From the NCBI RefSeq assembly GCF_004005485.1, contig NZ_RZUL01000002.1, positions 1 through 64,000 of the forward strand: a DNA stretch of 64,000 nt, written 5' to 3'. This document shows positions 43,946 through 52,639 of this stretch, piece after piece. Under the pieces are notes generated by a model. The model made no database searches and was not told the origin of the DNA. It saw only the letters and a list, made by a program, of their open reading frames with translations. Each line of letters starts with the position of its first letter. Within the stretch, counting starts at the first letter, position 1. The stretch is from Sphingobium algorifonticola. GTDB lineage: Bacteria; Pseudomonadota; Alphaproteobacteria; Sphingomonadales; Sphingomonadaceae. The translations under genes were made by a program, and so were the position numbers.

Positions 43946-44551
43946 ATGACAGACCCAGCAGGCGATACCGCCATCCATGATCCCTTCGCCCTGTTCGACC
44001 GATGGTATGAAGAGGCGCGCGGCACCGAGATCAACGACAGCAATGCGATGGCGCTGGCGACGGCGGATGCGCAAGGCCGTCCGTCGGTCCGCATGGTACT
44101 GCTGAAGGGGCACGGACCGCAGGGTTTCGTATTCTACACCAATCTGGAAGGCCGCAAGGCGGGGGAGCTGATCGCCAATCCTCAAGCGGCGCTGCTGTTC
44201 CATTGGAAGTCGCTGCGGCGGCAGGTCCGTATCGAAGGCGTGGTGGAGCGTGTGGACGATACCACCGCCGACGCCTATTTCGCGACGCGTGCGCGGGATT
44301 CGCAGCTCGGGGCCTGGGCTTCGGACCAGTCGCGCCCCTTGCCTTCGCGCGATGTGTTCATGGATCGTTTTGCGCAGGTGCAGGCCCGTCATGAAGGCGG
44401 CGCGGTTCCCCGGCCGCCGCACTGGTCAGGCTTTCGGGTGGTGCCACAGGCGATCGAGTTCTGGCAGGACCGGGAATATCGCCTGCACGAACGCCGCCTG
44501 TTCACGCGCGATGGCGACGGCGCATGGCGCGAAGGTCTGCTCTATCCCTGA
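43946..44551 (+). CDS. pdxH: Pyridoxamine 5'-phosphate oxidase
   Basis: 201 aa FMN enzyme making pyridoxal phosphate from PNP or PMP. Motifs: DPFALFDRWYEEA, NAMALATADAQGRPSVRMVLLKG, FVFYTNLEGRKAGEL, ALLFHWKSLRRQVRIEG, RDSQLGAWASDQSRPL and the C-terminal EFWQDREYRLHERRLFTR...WREGLLYP. Length and ends match the family. Its end converges with degP across a shared hairpin. Confidence 0.96.
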   Translation: MTDPAGDTAIHDPFALFDRWYEEARGTEINDSNAMALATADAQGRPSVRMVLLKGHGPQGFVFYTNLEGRKAGELIANPQAALLFHWKSLRRQVRIEGVVERVDDTTADAYFATRARDSQLGAWASDQSRPLPSRDVFMDRFAQVQARHEGGAVPRPPHWSGFRVVPQAIEFWQDREYRLHERRLFTRDGDGAWREGLLYP

Positions 44552-44572
44552 TAAGGGCTGACCAGCCCGGCA

Positions 44573-44612
44573 ATGCCCCGGCAGCGAGATGCGTCACCAT
44601 GCTGCCGGGCAT
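44573..44612. terminator. Shared stem-loop between pdxH and degP
   Basis: ATGCCCCGGCAGC (44573-44585) and GCTGCCGGGCAT (44601-44612) pair with one bulged base. The two genes converge here. A smaller GGGCTG-AC-CAGCCC hairpin lies just before it. No long U-run on either strand. Confidence 0.55.
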
Positions 44613-44622
44613 AGTATGCCGC

Positions 44623-46149
44623 TTATTTGTCGCGCAGGCGTATCCCGACGAAGGTCGCGGGCTGGCCGCGACGCAGCACCTGCAACAGAACCGCATTGCG
44701 GCCTGCCGCCGTCACCTGCGCGATGGCAGCCTTGAGGTCCGCCTCCGTCAGGGTCGGGCGATTGTTGGCCGACAGGATGATGTCGCCGCGACGCAGGCCC
44801 TTGGCACCCGCGTCGGTCGAGGGATCGACCGTCGTGATGACCACCCCGCGCGTTTCGGCGGGCACGCCAAGCTGACGGGCGATTCCCGCCGTCAGCGGCG
44901 TTACCGCAACGCCCAGGCTCTGCTGCGCGGCGGCACCCGCATCGGGCTGGCTGCGCGGATTGGAGAAGTCATCGTCATCGCCCTGCTGCGCGAAGCTGTT
45001 CAGCTGATCCTCGGGCGGGCGCTGGCCCACCACGGCGGTGACGGTCATCCGCTGGCCGTTGCGGATCAGTTCGATCGGCACACGCGAGTTGATCGGCAGA
45101 TTGGCGACGATGAAGGACAGGGTTTCGTCCGGCGTCACTTCGCGATTGTTGACCTTCACGATCACGTCGCCAGGCTTGATGCCCGCCTTGTCGGCGCCCT
45201 GGCCCGGTTCGACACCCTGGATGAACTCGCCCCGGTTCTTCGCAAGTCCCAGCGAATCGGCGATATCTTCCGACAAGGGCGTGATCTGTACGCCCAGATA
45301 GCCGCGCCGCACGCTTTCGCCCTTGCGCAGCGTCTCGATGACGGGAACGGCCTGTTCCGCCGGAATCGCGAAACCGATGCCGACATTGCCGCCCGAGGGT
45401 GAAAGAATCTGGCTGTTGATGCCGATGACATTGCCGTTCATGTCGAACATCGGCCCGCCGCTGTTCCCCTGGTTGATCGAGGCATCGGTCTGGATGAAAC
45501 GGTCGCTGCCGCCGCCGGTGTTGCGATGCACGGCGGAGATGATGCCCGCGGTCACCGTGCCGCCCAGGCTGAAGGGATTGCCGATCGCAATCACCCAGTC
45601 GCCCACGCGCGCCTTCGTACTGTCACCGAACTTCACGAAGGGCAGTGCCTTCTTAGGCTCGATCTTCAGCACGGCAAGGTCGCTGGCGACGTCGCGCCCG
45701 ACCAGCTTTGCGCTATATTCTTCGCGGTTGGTCAGCGTCACCGTAATGCTGTCCACGCTCGCGCCTTCCGCGCCGGGGGCAACGACATGGTTGTTGGTGA
45801 CGATGTAGCCGTCCGCGGAAATCAGGAAACCAGACCCCAGCGACTGCGCCTGCCGTGTTTGCGGGGTGCCGCCGGGTGCGCCGAACAGGTCGCCAAAGGG
45901 CGTGCCGGCGAACGGGTTCTGCACCTGCACCCGCTGACGCGTCGAGATGTTGACGACGGCCGGTTGCAGCTTTTCCACCATGTCGGCAAAGCTGACCGGC
46001 GCGCCACGCGGCGCCGCGGCCTGCATGCCTTCGTTCTGCGCGGTCTGCGCGCCGAGCGGCTGGTTCGAGGTGACGGCAATGGCCGTGCCGCCGAGCAGAA
46101 GGGCTGCGGTGATGGCGTAAGCGTAGCGCACTGATGATTGTCCTCTCAT
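44623..46149 (-). CDS. Do-family periplasmic serine protease (DegP/DegQ/MucD type)
   Basis: 508 aa. A signal anchor (YAYAITAALLLGGTAIAV) is followed by a trypsin-like domain with GYIVTNNHVV (His), SDLAVLKIE (Asp) and TDASINQGNSGGPMF (Ser), then two PDZ domains (GYLGVQITPLSEDIADSLGL and GVAVTPLTAGIARQLGV). It degrades or refolds damaged periplasmic proteins. It follows hflK-hflC on the same strand, a frequent arrangement in alphaproteobacteria that couples membrane and periplasmic quality control. Confidence 0.94.
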   Translation of the reverse strand: MRGQSSVRYAYAITAALLLGGTAIAVTSNQPLGAQTAQNEGMQAAAPRGAPVSFADMVEKLQPAVVNISTRQRVQVQNPFAGTPFGDLFGAPGGTPQTRQAQSLGSGFLISADGYIVTNNHVVAPGAEGASVDSITVTLTNREEYSAKLVGRDVASDLAVLKIEPKKALPFVKFGDSTKARVGDWVIAIGNPFSLGGTVTAGIISAVHRNTGGGSDRFIQTDASINQGNSGGPMFDMNGNVIGINSQILSPSGGNVGIGFAIPAEQAVPVIETLRKGESVRRGYLGVQITPLSEDIADSLGLAKNRGEFIQGVEPGQGADKAGIKPGDVIVKVNNREVTPDETLSFIVANLPINSRVPIELIRNGQRMTVTAVVGQRPPEDQLNSFAQQGDDDDFSNPRSQPDAGAAAQQSLGVAVTPLTAGIARQLGVPAETRGVVITTVDPSTDAGAKGLRRGDIILSANNRPTLTEADLKAAIAQVTAAGRNAVLLQVLRRGQPATFVGIRLRDK

Positions 46150-46261
46150 GACGTTCGGGAAAAGGCCGGGACCACAGGAATGGCTGCGATGCCTCGTCTT
46201 CCCTTAACCCACATTGAATAAGGGTCGTTCCCGCCGGTCAGGGTGGAAACGCCCGAATATC

Positions 46262-47107
46262 TCACTTGCCGCGAAACTCCCGCAGGAAGTCGTTGTCAGG
46301 CGACAGGATGACCGACGTCTGGCCAGACCGCGACGGATCGAACGTGTAGCGATAGCTTTGCATGGCCCGGTAGAAGTCGTAGAAATCCGGGTCCTTGCCA
46401 AAGCTTTCGGCGTAGACGCGGGCGGCACTGGCGTCCGCCTCGGCGCGGATGATCTGCGCCTGCTTTGCACCCTGCGCCTGGATCGTCAGCGCTTCCTGAT
46501 CGCGCGCGGTGCGCATCCGCTGCAACGCGCTTTCCAGCGGCGCACCGTCAGGCAAATCGGCGCGCTTGATCCGCACATCGACGATTTCGGCACCATATTG
46601 CCGGGCGACGCGGTTGAGACCGGCTTCGATATTCTGCATCACCTGGCCCCGCTCCGGGCTGAGCAGCGCGGCGAAGGGCCGCTTGCCGAGCTCGTTGCGC
46701 AGCGCGGAACCCAGGATCGGCCGCAAGGCTTCCGACACGCGATCCTCGCTGCCTGCCGAAATATACATCCGCAGCGGATCGACGATGCGATAGCGGGCGA
46801 AGGCATCGACCTGGAGCCGCAACTGGTCGGTCGAGAGCACCTGCTGCCGCTCCATCTCGACCGACAGAACGCGCTTATCGATCCAGACGATCTGTTCGGC
46901 AAACGGAATGCGCAGGATCACGCCCGCGCCGGTATAGCCGAACTGTTCGTTGGGGCGGTAGCGGTTGACGATCCGCACCGGCTCGCCGAAACGCACGATC
47001 ACGCCCTGCCGGGTTTCGGGCACGATCGAAATGGTGCTGCCCAACAGCAGCAGGAAGGCGATGGCGATCAGCGCGAAGGCGATCGGGTTGCGCAACAGGC
47101 CTGGCAT
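46262..47107 (-). CDS. hflC: Protease modulator HflC
   Basis: 281 aa SPFH/prohibitin-family protein with an N-terminal membrane anchor (IAFALIAIAFLLLLGSTISIV), band-7 domain (ETRQGVIVRFGEPVRIV, LQVDAFARYRIVDPLRMYIS) and a C-terminal helical region (AEADASAARVYAESFGKDPDFYDFYRAMQSYR). With HflK it forms a cage around FtsH and tunes its proteolysis. The ATG at 47107 shares the TGATG junction with the hflK stop; a GTG one codon earlier is the alternative. Confidence 0.93.
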   Translation of the reverse strand: MPGLLRNPIAFALIAIAFLLLLGSTISIVPETRQGVIVRFGEPVRIVNRYRPNEQFGYTGAGVILRIPFAEQIVWIDKRVLSVEMERQQVLSTDQLRLQVDAFARYRIVDPLRMYISAGSEDRVSEALRPILGSALRNELGKRPFAALLSPERGQVMQNIEAGLNRVARQYGAEIVDVRIKRADLPDGAPLESALQRMRTARDQEALTIQAQGAKQAQIIRAEADASAARVYAESFGKDPDFYDFYRAMQSYRYTFDPSRSGQTSVILSPDNDFLREFRGK

Positions 47108-48192
47108 CACTGCACTCCCGTCGTCGCAGCCGGGGCCGCCGGAGGCGCGGCAGCTGCGCGGCGCTTGATTTCGGGCAGCGGCAGATAGGGCGTGACGTTG
47201 CCGGTCTCGACGATCGTCTTGTCCATGTTGCCCAGCACCTTTTCCATCGTCTCATAATACATGCGCCGCCGCGTCACTTCGGGTGACAGGCGATATTGTT
47301 CGTAGGTCTTGTCGAACTGCGCCGCCTCACCCTGCGCCAGAGCGGTTTGCTGCTGCGCATAGGCGCGCGCCTGGTTGAGGCTGGTCTGCGCCGCCTGCTG
47401 CGCCGCGGAAACGCCCTTGAACGCGTCATTGACGGCCGCCGGCGGATCGGCCTGCTTGATCGCGACGCCCTGTACCCGCACGCCCGAGCGATAGCTGTCG
47501 AGGATTTCCTGCATCCGCTGTTCGACCTGCTGCTCGATGCCGGTACGGCCCGCGCCCAGCGCATCGTCCAGATTGACGCTGGCGACGACCGAACGCATCG
47601 CGCTTTCGGCGACTTCGCGGATCGCGCTGTCGGGGTTGGAAAGCTGGAACATGTAGAGTTCCGGGTTGCGAATGTTCCACCGCACCGAATAAGCGAGATC
47701 GATGATGTTCTGATCGCCGGTCAGCATCAGATTTTCCTGCTCTGCGCTGGTCGACCCGATGTCGATCGTACGGATTTCCTCGACATCGACCGTCGCGACC
47801 GATTCGAGCGGCGCAGGCAAGGTGATGCTGATCCCCGGCGAGAGAGTACGGCTATATTTGCCGAGCATCAGCACGACGCCACGTTCCTGCGGGCCGACGC
47901 GATGAATGCAGGTCAGCGCCAGCCACACCAGCACGACGAGCGCCAGCGCGATCGGCCAGATCGCCTTGCCATCGGGGCGCTGCGGCAGGCCGCCAAAGCC
48001 GCCGCCATTGTTCCCGCCGCCACCGAAGCTTTCACGACCGCGGCGGAGCAGTTCCTCGATGGCACTCGGCCCGCTGCGGCCCTGCGGGCGATTGCCGCCG
48101 CCCGGCTGCGTCCACGGGTTGCGCGGGCCGTCGGGCTTTCCGCCATTCCCCTCATCATCGCTGCCCTTGTTGCCCCAGGGGCCTTGCGCCAT
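47107..48192 (-). CDS. hflK: FtsH protease activity modulator HflK
   Basis: 361 aa from the ATG at 48192. A glycine/proline-rich cytoplasmic head (to about residue 70) precedes the membrane helix (IWPIALALVVLVWLALTCI), the band-7 domain (GPQERGVVLMLGKYSRTLSPGISITLPAPLE, QNIIDLAYSVRWNIRNPE) and a coiled C-terminus. It pairs with HflC. The start at 48192 is chosen because AGGA lies 7 bases before it; in-frame ATGs at 48249 and 48258 would add about 20 residues but have no ribosome site. Divergent from mrp. Confidence 0.9.
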   Translation of the reverse strand: MAQGPWGNKGSDDEGNGGKPDGPRNPWTQPGGGNRPQGRSGPSAIEELLRRGRESFGGGGNNGGGFGGLPQRPDGKAIWPIALALVVLVWLALTCIHRVGPQERGVVLMLGKYSRTLSPGISITLPAPLESVATVDVEEIRTIDIGSTSAEQENLMLTGDQNIIDLAYSVRWNIRNPELYMFQLSNPDSAIREVAESAMRSVVASVNLDDALGAGRTGIEQQVEQRMQEILDSYRSGVRVQGVAIKQADPPAAVNDAFKGVSAAQQAAQTSLNQARAYAQQQTALAQGEAAQFDKTYEQYRLSPEVTRRRMYYETMEKVLGNMDKTIVETGNVTPYLPLPEIKRRAAAAPPAAPAATTGVQ

Positions 48193-48330
48193 GGCATGTC
48201 CTGCCGTGCGCCCGATTGCGGCGATCCATTGCGGCATCCAGCCGTTCATTCTGTTCATGCATCATCTATAGGAATGCCGCGGCGGGAAAAACAGTGCCTT
48301 TGCATCGATAATCCATTATGCGCGCTGATC

Positions 48331-49308
48331 ATGAGCGATCCCGTGCCCGATCTTCCCGCTGCCATTGCCGAACACCTGTCCGCTCTGAGCGAGGGCCGTG
48401 CGAGCGGACTGCGCCTGAAGGACGGTATTGTCAGCCTGGTGCTCGACGTGACCGGGCTGTCGGCCGATGCGCGCGCCGCCATGGAAGCGGCCCTGCGTAC
48501 GGCCATTGGCGACCTGCCCGATGTCACGCAGGTGCGTATCGCGATGACGGCGGAGAAGCGCACCCTGCGGATAGTCGCGGTCGGCTCCGGCAAGGGTGGC
48601 GTCGGCAAATCGACGCTGTCGGCGAATCTGGCCGTGGCGCTGCATCGCCTCGGGCACCGGGTCGGCCTGGTCGATGCGGACATCTACGGCCCCTCGCAAC
48701 CGCGCCTGATGGGCAGCGAAGGCGAAAAGCCAACGGCGGAAGGCAAGCAACTCGTGCCGGTGATGAGCCACTGGGGCGTGCCGATGCTGTCCATGGGGCA
48801 TCTGGCCGATCCGGGGCAGGCGATTGCATGGCGCGGGCCGATGGCGGGCAACGCGCTCGGCCAGCTTATCGATGCGCAATGGGACGGCATCGACATATTG
48901 ATCGTCGACCTGCCGCCCGGCACCGGCGACGTGCAGCTGTCGATGATATCGAAGCACAAGCCCGCGGGGGCGCTGATCGTCTCGACACCGCAGGATCTTG
49001 CCCTGATCGACGCGACCCGGGCGGTCAGCCTGTTCGAGCAGGCGGACGTGCCGTTGATCGGGCTGGTCGAGAATATGGCAGGCTATGTCTGTCCGCATTG
49101 CGGGGAAGCCTCCGACCCGTTCGGCCAGGGTGGCGCCGAAGCGGCTGCGGCGCAGATGGGCATGCCCTTCCTGGGCCGCATCCCGCTGACCATCGCCATC
49201 CGCACCGCGTCCGACGCGGGCCTGCCCCCGGCAGGCGGCGACGCGGCGGAAGCGGCACCCTTCCTCGCCATTGCGCGCAGGCTGGAGGCGTGGCTCGCGA
49301 CCGGCTGA
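48331..49308 (+). CDS. mrp: Mrp/NBP35-family iron-sulfur carrier ATPase
   Basis: 325 aa. A short N-terminal MIP18-like part (about 1-75) precedes the deviant Walker A GSGKGGVGKSTLSANLAVAL, Walker B-like VGLVDADIYGPSQPRLMG, DILIVDLPPGTGDVQLS and STPQDLALIDATRAV. The Fe-S binding pair CPHC lies in GYVCPHCGEASDPFG. Such proteins assemble or carry [4Fe-4S] clusters (ApbC). The frame is open well upstream, but the homologous start is at 48331. Confidence 0.93.
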   Translation: MSDPVPDLPAAIAEHLSALSEGRASGLRLKDGIVSLVLDVTGLSADARAAMEAALRTAIGDLPDVTQVRIAMTAEKRTLRIVAVGSGKGGVGKSTLSANLAVALHRLGHRVGLVDADIYGPSQPRLMGSEGEKPTAEGKQLVPVMSHWGVPMLSMGHLADPGQAIAWRGPMAGNALGQLIDAQWDGIDILIVDLPPGTGDVQLSMISKHKPAGALIVSTPQDLALIDATRAVSLFEQADVPLIGLVENMAGYVCPHCGEASDPFGQGGAEAAAAQMGMPFLGRIPLTIAIRTASDAGLPPAGGDAAEAAPFLAIARRLEAWLATG

Positions 49309-49417
49309 ATGGCGACGGCCGATCCAAAGCCGGTTGCCCGTCACGACATTGCGCAGTAAGGGACCGACCGTTCGCCTTACCGGCTGCGCGCCGGGCTTTC
49401 AGGAAAGATTATTACCG

Positions 49418-50620
49418 ATGACTCGCACCAGCGCCGCCCTTGGCCGCATCCAGCCCAGCGCCACCCTGGCGATGAGCGCCCGTGTGAATGCGCTGAAGGC
49501 CGCAGGTGTGGATGTGATCGGCCTGTCGGCGGGGGAGCCCGATTTCGATACGCCCGACTTCATCAAGGATGCCGCCATCGCCGCGATCCGCAGCGGACAG
49601 ACCAAATATACCGACGTGGACGGCACGCCGGCCGTCAAGGATGCCGTGGCGTTGAAGTTCAAGCGCGACAACGGCCTTGCCTATGACCGCAGCCAGATCA
49701 GCGTCAATGCCGGTGGCAAGCACACGCTGTTCAACGCGCTGGTCGCGACCGTCGACGTGGGCGACGAAGTCATCATTCCCGCGCCCTACTGGGTCAGCTA
49801 TCCCGACATCGTGAACTATGCGGGCGGTACGCCGGTCATCATCGAAGGCCCGGCGGCGCAGGGCTACAAGATCACCGCGGCGCAGCTTGATGCCGCGATC
49901 ACGCCGAAGACACGCTGGGTGATGCTCAACTCCCCGTCCAACCCCTCAGGCGCGGCCTATTCGGCGGACGAGTTGAAGGCGCTTGGCGAGGTGCTGCTGC
50001 GCCATCCCCATGTGCTGGTGATGACCGACGACATGTATGAGCATGTCTGGTATGCCGCGACGCCCTTCGCCACGATTGCGCAGGTGTGCCCCGATCTTTA
50101 CGATCGCACATTGACGGTCAACGGCTGTTCCAAGGCCTTTTCGATGACCGGCTGGCGGATCGGCTTTGCCGGTGGTCCGGCCTGGATCATCAAGGCGATG
50201 AGCAAGCTGCAATCGCAGTCGACATCGAACCCCTGCTCGATATCGCAGGCTGCTGCTACGGCCGCGTTGACCGGCGACCAGGATTTTCTGGAAGAGCGCA
50301 ATGCCGCGTTCCGCAGGCGGCGTGACATGGTCGTGGCAATGCTCAACGATGCGCCGGGCCTCAACTGCCCCGTTCCCGAAGGCGCGTTCTACGTCTATCC
50401 CGACGCCTCGGGCGTGATCGGCAAGACGACGCCCAAGGGCGTGCGAATCGCGACGGACGAGGATCTGATTGCCTATTTCCTTGATGAGGCGAAAGTGGCG
50501 GCGGTGCATGGCGGCGCCTTCGGCCTCAGCCCGGCATTCCGTATTTCCTATGCGACGTCGGAAGAGGTGCTGAAAAAGGCGTGCACCCGCATTCAGGAAG
50601 CTTGCGCCGCCTTGCGCTGA
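49418..50620 (+). CDS. PLP-dependent aminotransferase (aspartate aminotransferase, class I)
   Basis: 400 aa. It moves amino groups between aspartate (or a related amino acid) and 2-oxo acids. Motifs: VIGLSAGEPDFDTPDFIKDAA, GQTKYTDVDGTPAVKDAVA, ISVNAGGKHTLFNA, LNSPSNPSGAAYS, DDMYEHVWY, and the PLP Lys in VNGCSKAFSMTGWRIGFAGG. The C-terminal FRISYATSEEVLKKACTRI carries the substrate Arg. AGGAAAG lies about 10 bases before the ATG at 49418. Alphaproteobacterial AatA/AspC-type enzymes look like this; prephenate activity is possible. Confidence 0.92.
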   Translation: MTRTSAALGRIQPSATLAMSARVNALKAAGVDVIGLSAGEPDFDTPDFIKDAAIAAIRSGQTKYTDVDGTPAVKDAVALKFKRDNGLAYDRSQISVNAGGKHTLFNALVATVDVGDEVIIPAPYWVSYPDIVNYAGGTPVIIEGPAAQGYKITAAQLDAAITPKTRWVMLNSPSNPSGAAYSADELKALGEVLLRHPHVLVMTDDMYEHVWYAATPFATIAQVCPDLYDRTLTVNGCSKAFSMTGWRIGFAGGPAWIIKAMSKLQSQSTSNPCSISQAAATAALTGDQDFLEERNAAFRRRRDMVVAMLNDAPGLNCPVPEGAFYVYPDASGVIGKTTPKGVRIATDEDLIAYFLDEAKVAAVHGGAFGLSPAFRISYATSEEVLKKACTRIQEACAALR

Positions 50621-50880
50621 TCCACGCCCAGGATGGCCTGACGTCAATCGGCGAACGACGGCGAAATCGAAACGGTCGGTTTCATTCCCGCACCTTGTTT
50701 GCGGCAGGTGACAGTCTATATCCGTTTCCATCAGCAACCTTGTTGAAGCGGCTGGTCGATCCCACAGGCATGTTCGTCGCCGGATTGTGCCATCGATCAC
50801 TGCATTCATGCAGGGCTCATGCAACTTTTCCTAACCAGCCTCCGTAGCTGGATGTGAAGCAAGACAGAAAGGTGTGCGAC

Positions 50881-51042
50881 ATGGTCGCCTTCTTGAAATC
50901 GGGCCTGTTCGTTAGGTTCATGGGTGGTTTTCTGCTGGGTCTGGTCGGCGTTGTGACGCTCAACCCGGCCGATGCGCAGCCGCGTCCCGATGATCTGTCT
51001 GCTGCCCCCATCCAGCAGGAGCGGAGTTATGACATCCTTTAG
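50881..51042 (+). CDS. Small signal-bearing protein upstream of msrA
   Basis: 53 aa from the ATG at 50881 (AAAGG about 8 bases upstream). A hydrophobic N-terminus (SGLFVRFMGGFLLGLVGVVTL) with signal-peptide character ends in ADAQ, leaving a mature part of only some 25 residues. The last 14 bases overlap the msrA start in another frame, implying coupled translation. It could be a tiny secreted peptide or merely a leader ORF; no family recognised. Confidence 0.5.
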   Translation: MVAFLKSGLFVRFMGGFLLGLVGVVTLNPADAQPRPDDLSAAPIQQERSYDIL

Positions 51043-51751
51043 GGCACTGGTCGCCGCCACGATGATCGGCGGCGGCATGATGGCGGCGGCGTGGCATTAT
51101 GCGCCCGCTACCTTGCCCGATGCGATCATCCCCGCTGCCATTGCTGGTGAGCGCACGGTGCTTGCGCCCCAACCACGTCTGGACGTGCCCGCCACGACGG
51201 GCCTGCAGACCGCGATTTTCGCGGGCGGATGCTATTGGGGCGTCGAGGGCGTGTTCAGCCATGTGAAGGGCGTCAAGCGTGTCGAATCCGGCTTTGCCGG
51301 TGGCCCGCCGCGCCTCAAGGTCGATTATGACAGCGTCAGCGCAGGCGGCACGGGCTATGCCGAGGCCGTGCGCGTGGTCTATGATCCGCGGCAGGTGAGC
51401 TATGGCACCTTGATGCGGATATTCTTTTCGGTGATCGCCGATCCGACCACGCTTAATTATCAGGGCCCCGATCACGGCACGCAATATCGCAGCGCGCTCT
51501 ACCCCACCAATGCCGCGCAGGCGAAGGCGGCGCAGGCCTATCTGGCCCAGCTTGGCCAGGCCAAATTGTGGACCGGCAAGATCGTCACCCGTGTGGAGCG
51601 GTTCGACGGGTTCCAGATCGCCGACAGCTATCATCAGGACTTCATGCGCAAGAACCCGCGCCACCCCTATATCCTGCGCTGGGACGCGCCCAAGCTCGCA
51701 GCCTTCCGCCAGGCCTTTCCGCAGCAGTATAGCGGCACATGGGTGAGCTGA
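51029..51751 (+). CDS. msrA: Exported peptide-methionine (S)-S-oxide reductase
   Basis: 240 aa. The N-terminus (MTSFRALVAATMIGGGMMAAAW) is an export signal or anchor. The MsrA domain begins near residue 58, with the catalytic Cys68 in TAIFAGGCYWGVEGVF, then GYAEAVRVVYDP, DPTTLNYQGPDHGTQYRSALYP and FQIADSYHQDFMRKNP. It reduces S-methionine sulfoxide, here apparently in the periplasm. GGAG is 6 bases before the ATG. No fused MsrB. Confidence 0.92.
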   Translation: MTSFRALVAATMIGGGMMAAAWHYAPATLPDAIIPAAIAGERTVLAPQPRLDVPATTGLQTAIFAGGCYWGVEGVFSHVKGVKRVESGFAGGPPRLKVDYDSVSAGGTGYAEAVRVVYDPRQVSYGTLMRIFFSVIADPTTLNYQGPDHGTQYRSALYPTNAAQAKAAQAYLAQLGQAKLWTGKIVTRVERFDGFQIADSYHQDFMRKNPRHPYILRWDAPKLAAFRQAFPQQYSGTWVS

Positions 51752-51757
51752 TTTAGG

Positions 51758-51976
51758 TTATTCAAACAACGTCCAGATGCCATAGACGAGTAGCGGCCAG
51801 AAAACGACGATCCACGTTACCAAAACTATGAACATCAGATAGTTGCGGACAAGTTTCCATAGCTTGAGCTCTCGCGGCTGTGTGGCGTAATCGCCAACTT
51901 CATTTGACGGTTGATCCCAAAGTGCCGATCGTCTGGGCGTAGTGATTGTCGCATCGACGTCGCTATCTTGAAACAT
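51758..51976 (-). CDS. Small membrane protein, island start
   Basis: 72 aa, one C-terminal hydrophobic region long enough for one or two helices (YLMFIVLVTWIVVFWPLLVYGIWTLF, about 46-71) after a polar N-terminal half. GAGGG lies about 9 bases before the ATG. It converges with msrA. It opens the AT-rich region. No family recognised. Confidence 0.55.
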   Translation of the reverse strand: MFQDSDVDATITTPRRSALWDQPSNEVGDYATQPRELKLWKLVRNYLMFIVLVTWIVVFWPLLVYGIWTLFE

Positions 51977-52188
51977 CGTAACGCGCCCTCTGATTAGATG
52001 CGAGGCAGCATGCTAATCGAAGGCTTCATCCTATGCTAATAGAACATCATGCGCGCAAAATATGCGAAAATGCAAAGCATAATGGACTGTTTTCCTTGTC
52101 GAAATGATCCTAAAAATAGCTATCCATATCATTATATTACTTTTTGCTGACGAAGGCATGATGATATCATCGATATGGGGCAAAAGTG

Positions 52189-52365
52189 ATGGGAGAATAT
52201 GGTGAGTTAGATTTCGAAATATGCAGAAACGCTATAATATTAAATAACTACTTTAATAGTATAACCGGTTTTGATGCTCTACGCCCCGAAGCAAAACTGC
52301 TATTTAATATAGGTTTGATTTGGGTTCTATATACGTGCTTGACCCAGATTGATGATGGCATTTAG
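52189..52365 (+). CDS. Short AT-rich ORF, 58 aa
   Basis: ATG at 52189 with GGGG 9-12 bases upstream, open to the TAG at 52363-52365. It would encode a mixed acidic/hydrophobic protein: MGEYGELDFEICRNAI at the start, LRPEAKLLFNIGLIWVLY near the end. It overlaps the end of the convergent 70-aa gene by 4 bp. It is the only candidate gene in the AT-rich 51977-52361 stretch; it could be chance in low-GC DNA. Confidence 0.35.
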   Translation: MGEYGELDFEICRNAIILNNYFNSITGFDALRPEAKLLFNIGLIWVLYTCLTQIDDGI

Positions 52366-52574
52366 TCAATTGTGTCGATCCAGCGCCAAGCGGCCCCAAA
52401 AATGGTGATGGCGATTATCGCTAACCCAAGCTGAAAGATGCCTCGAACATCACCATACTTATCGAGCAAGATCACGTCAGGCACCACGGCTATGATGCCT
52501 TTTACAACAACGACAGCCGCCAACGCGCTGCCACAGGCACCCGCCACGCTTCGTTTAAAATCCTGATTGGTCAT
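52362..52574 (-). CDS. Small two-helix membrane protein
   Basis: 70 aa. Two hydrophobic segments (AGACGSALAAVVVVKGIIAVV and GIFQLGLAIIAITIFGAAW) flank a polar loop DVILLDKYGDVR. GGGAGAGG precedes the ATG. No family recognised. Isolated from the winged-helix gene by a terminator. Confidence 0.6.
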   Translation of the reverse strand: MTNQDFKRSVAGACGSALAAVVVVKGIIAVVPDVILLDKYGDVRGIFQLGLAIIAITIFGAAWRWIDTID

Positions 52575-52603
52575 GGGCCTCTCCCGTTAGAGGTCAATTA
52601 TCA

Positions 52604-52636
52604 CAAAAAAAGCCCGGCGGGTTAGGCCGGGCTTTT
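52604..52636. terminator. Bidirectional intrinsic terminator
   Basis: AGCCCGGC (52611-52618) pairs with GCCGGGCT (52626-52633), with seven A before and TTTT after. On the minus strand it ends the winged-helix gene, whose stop is 7 bases away. Confidence 0.88.
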
Positions 52637-52639
52637 CAA

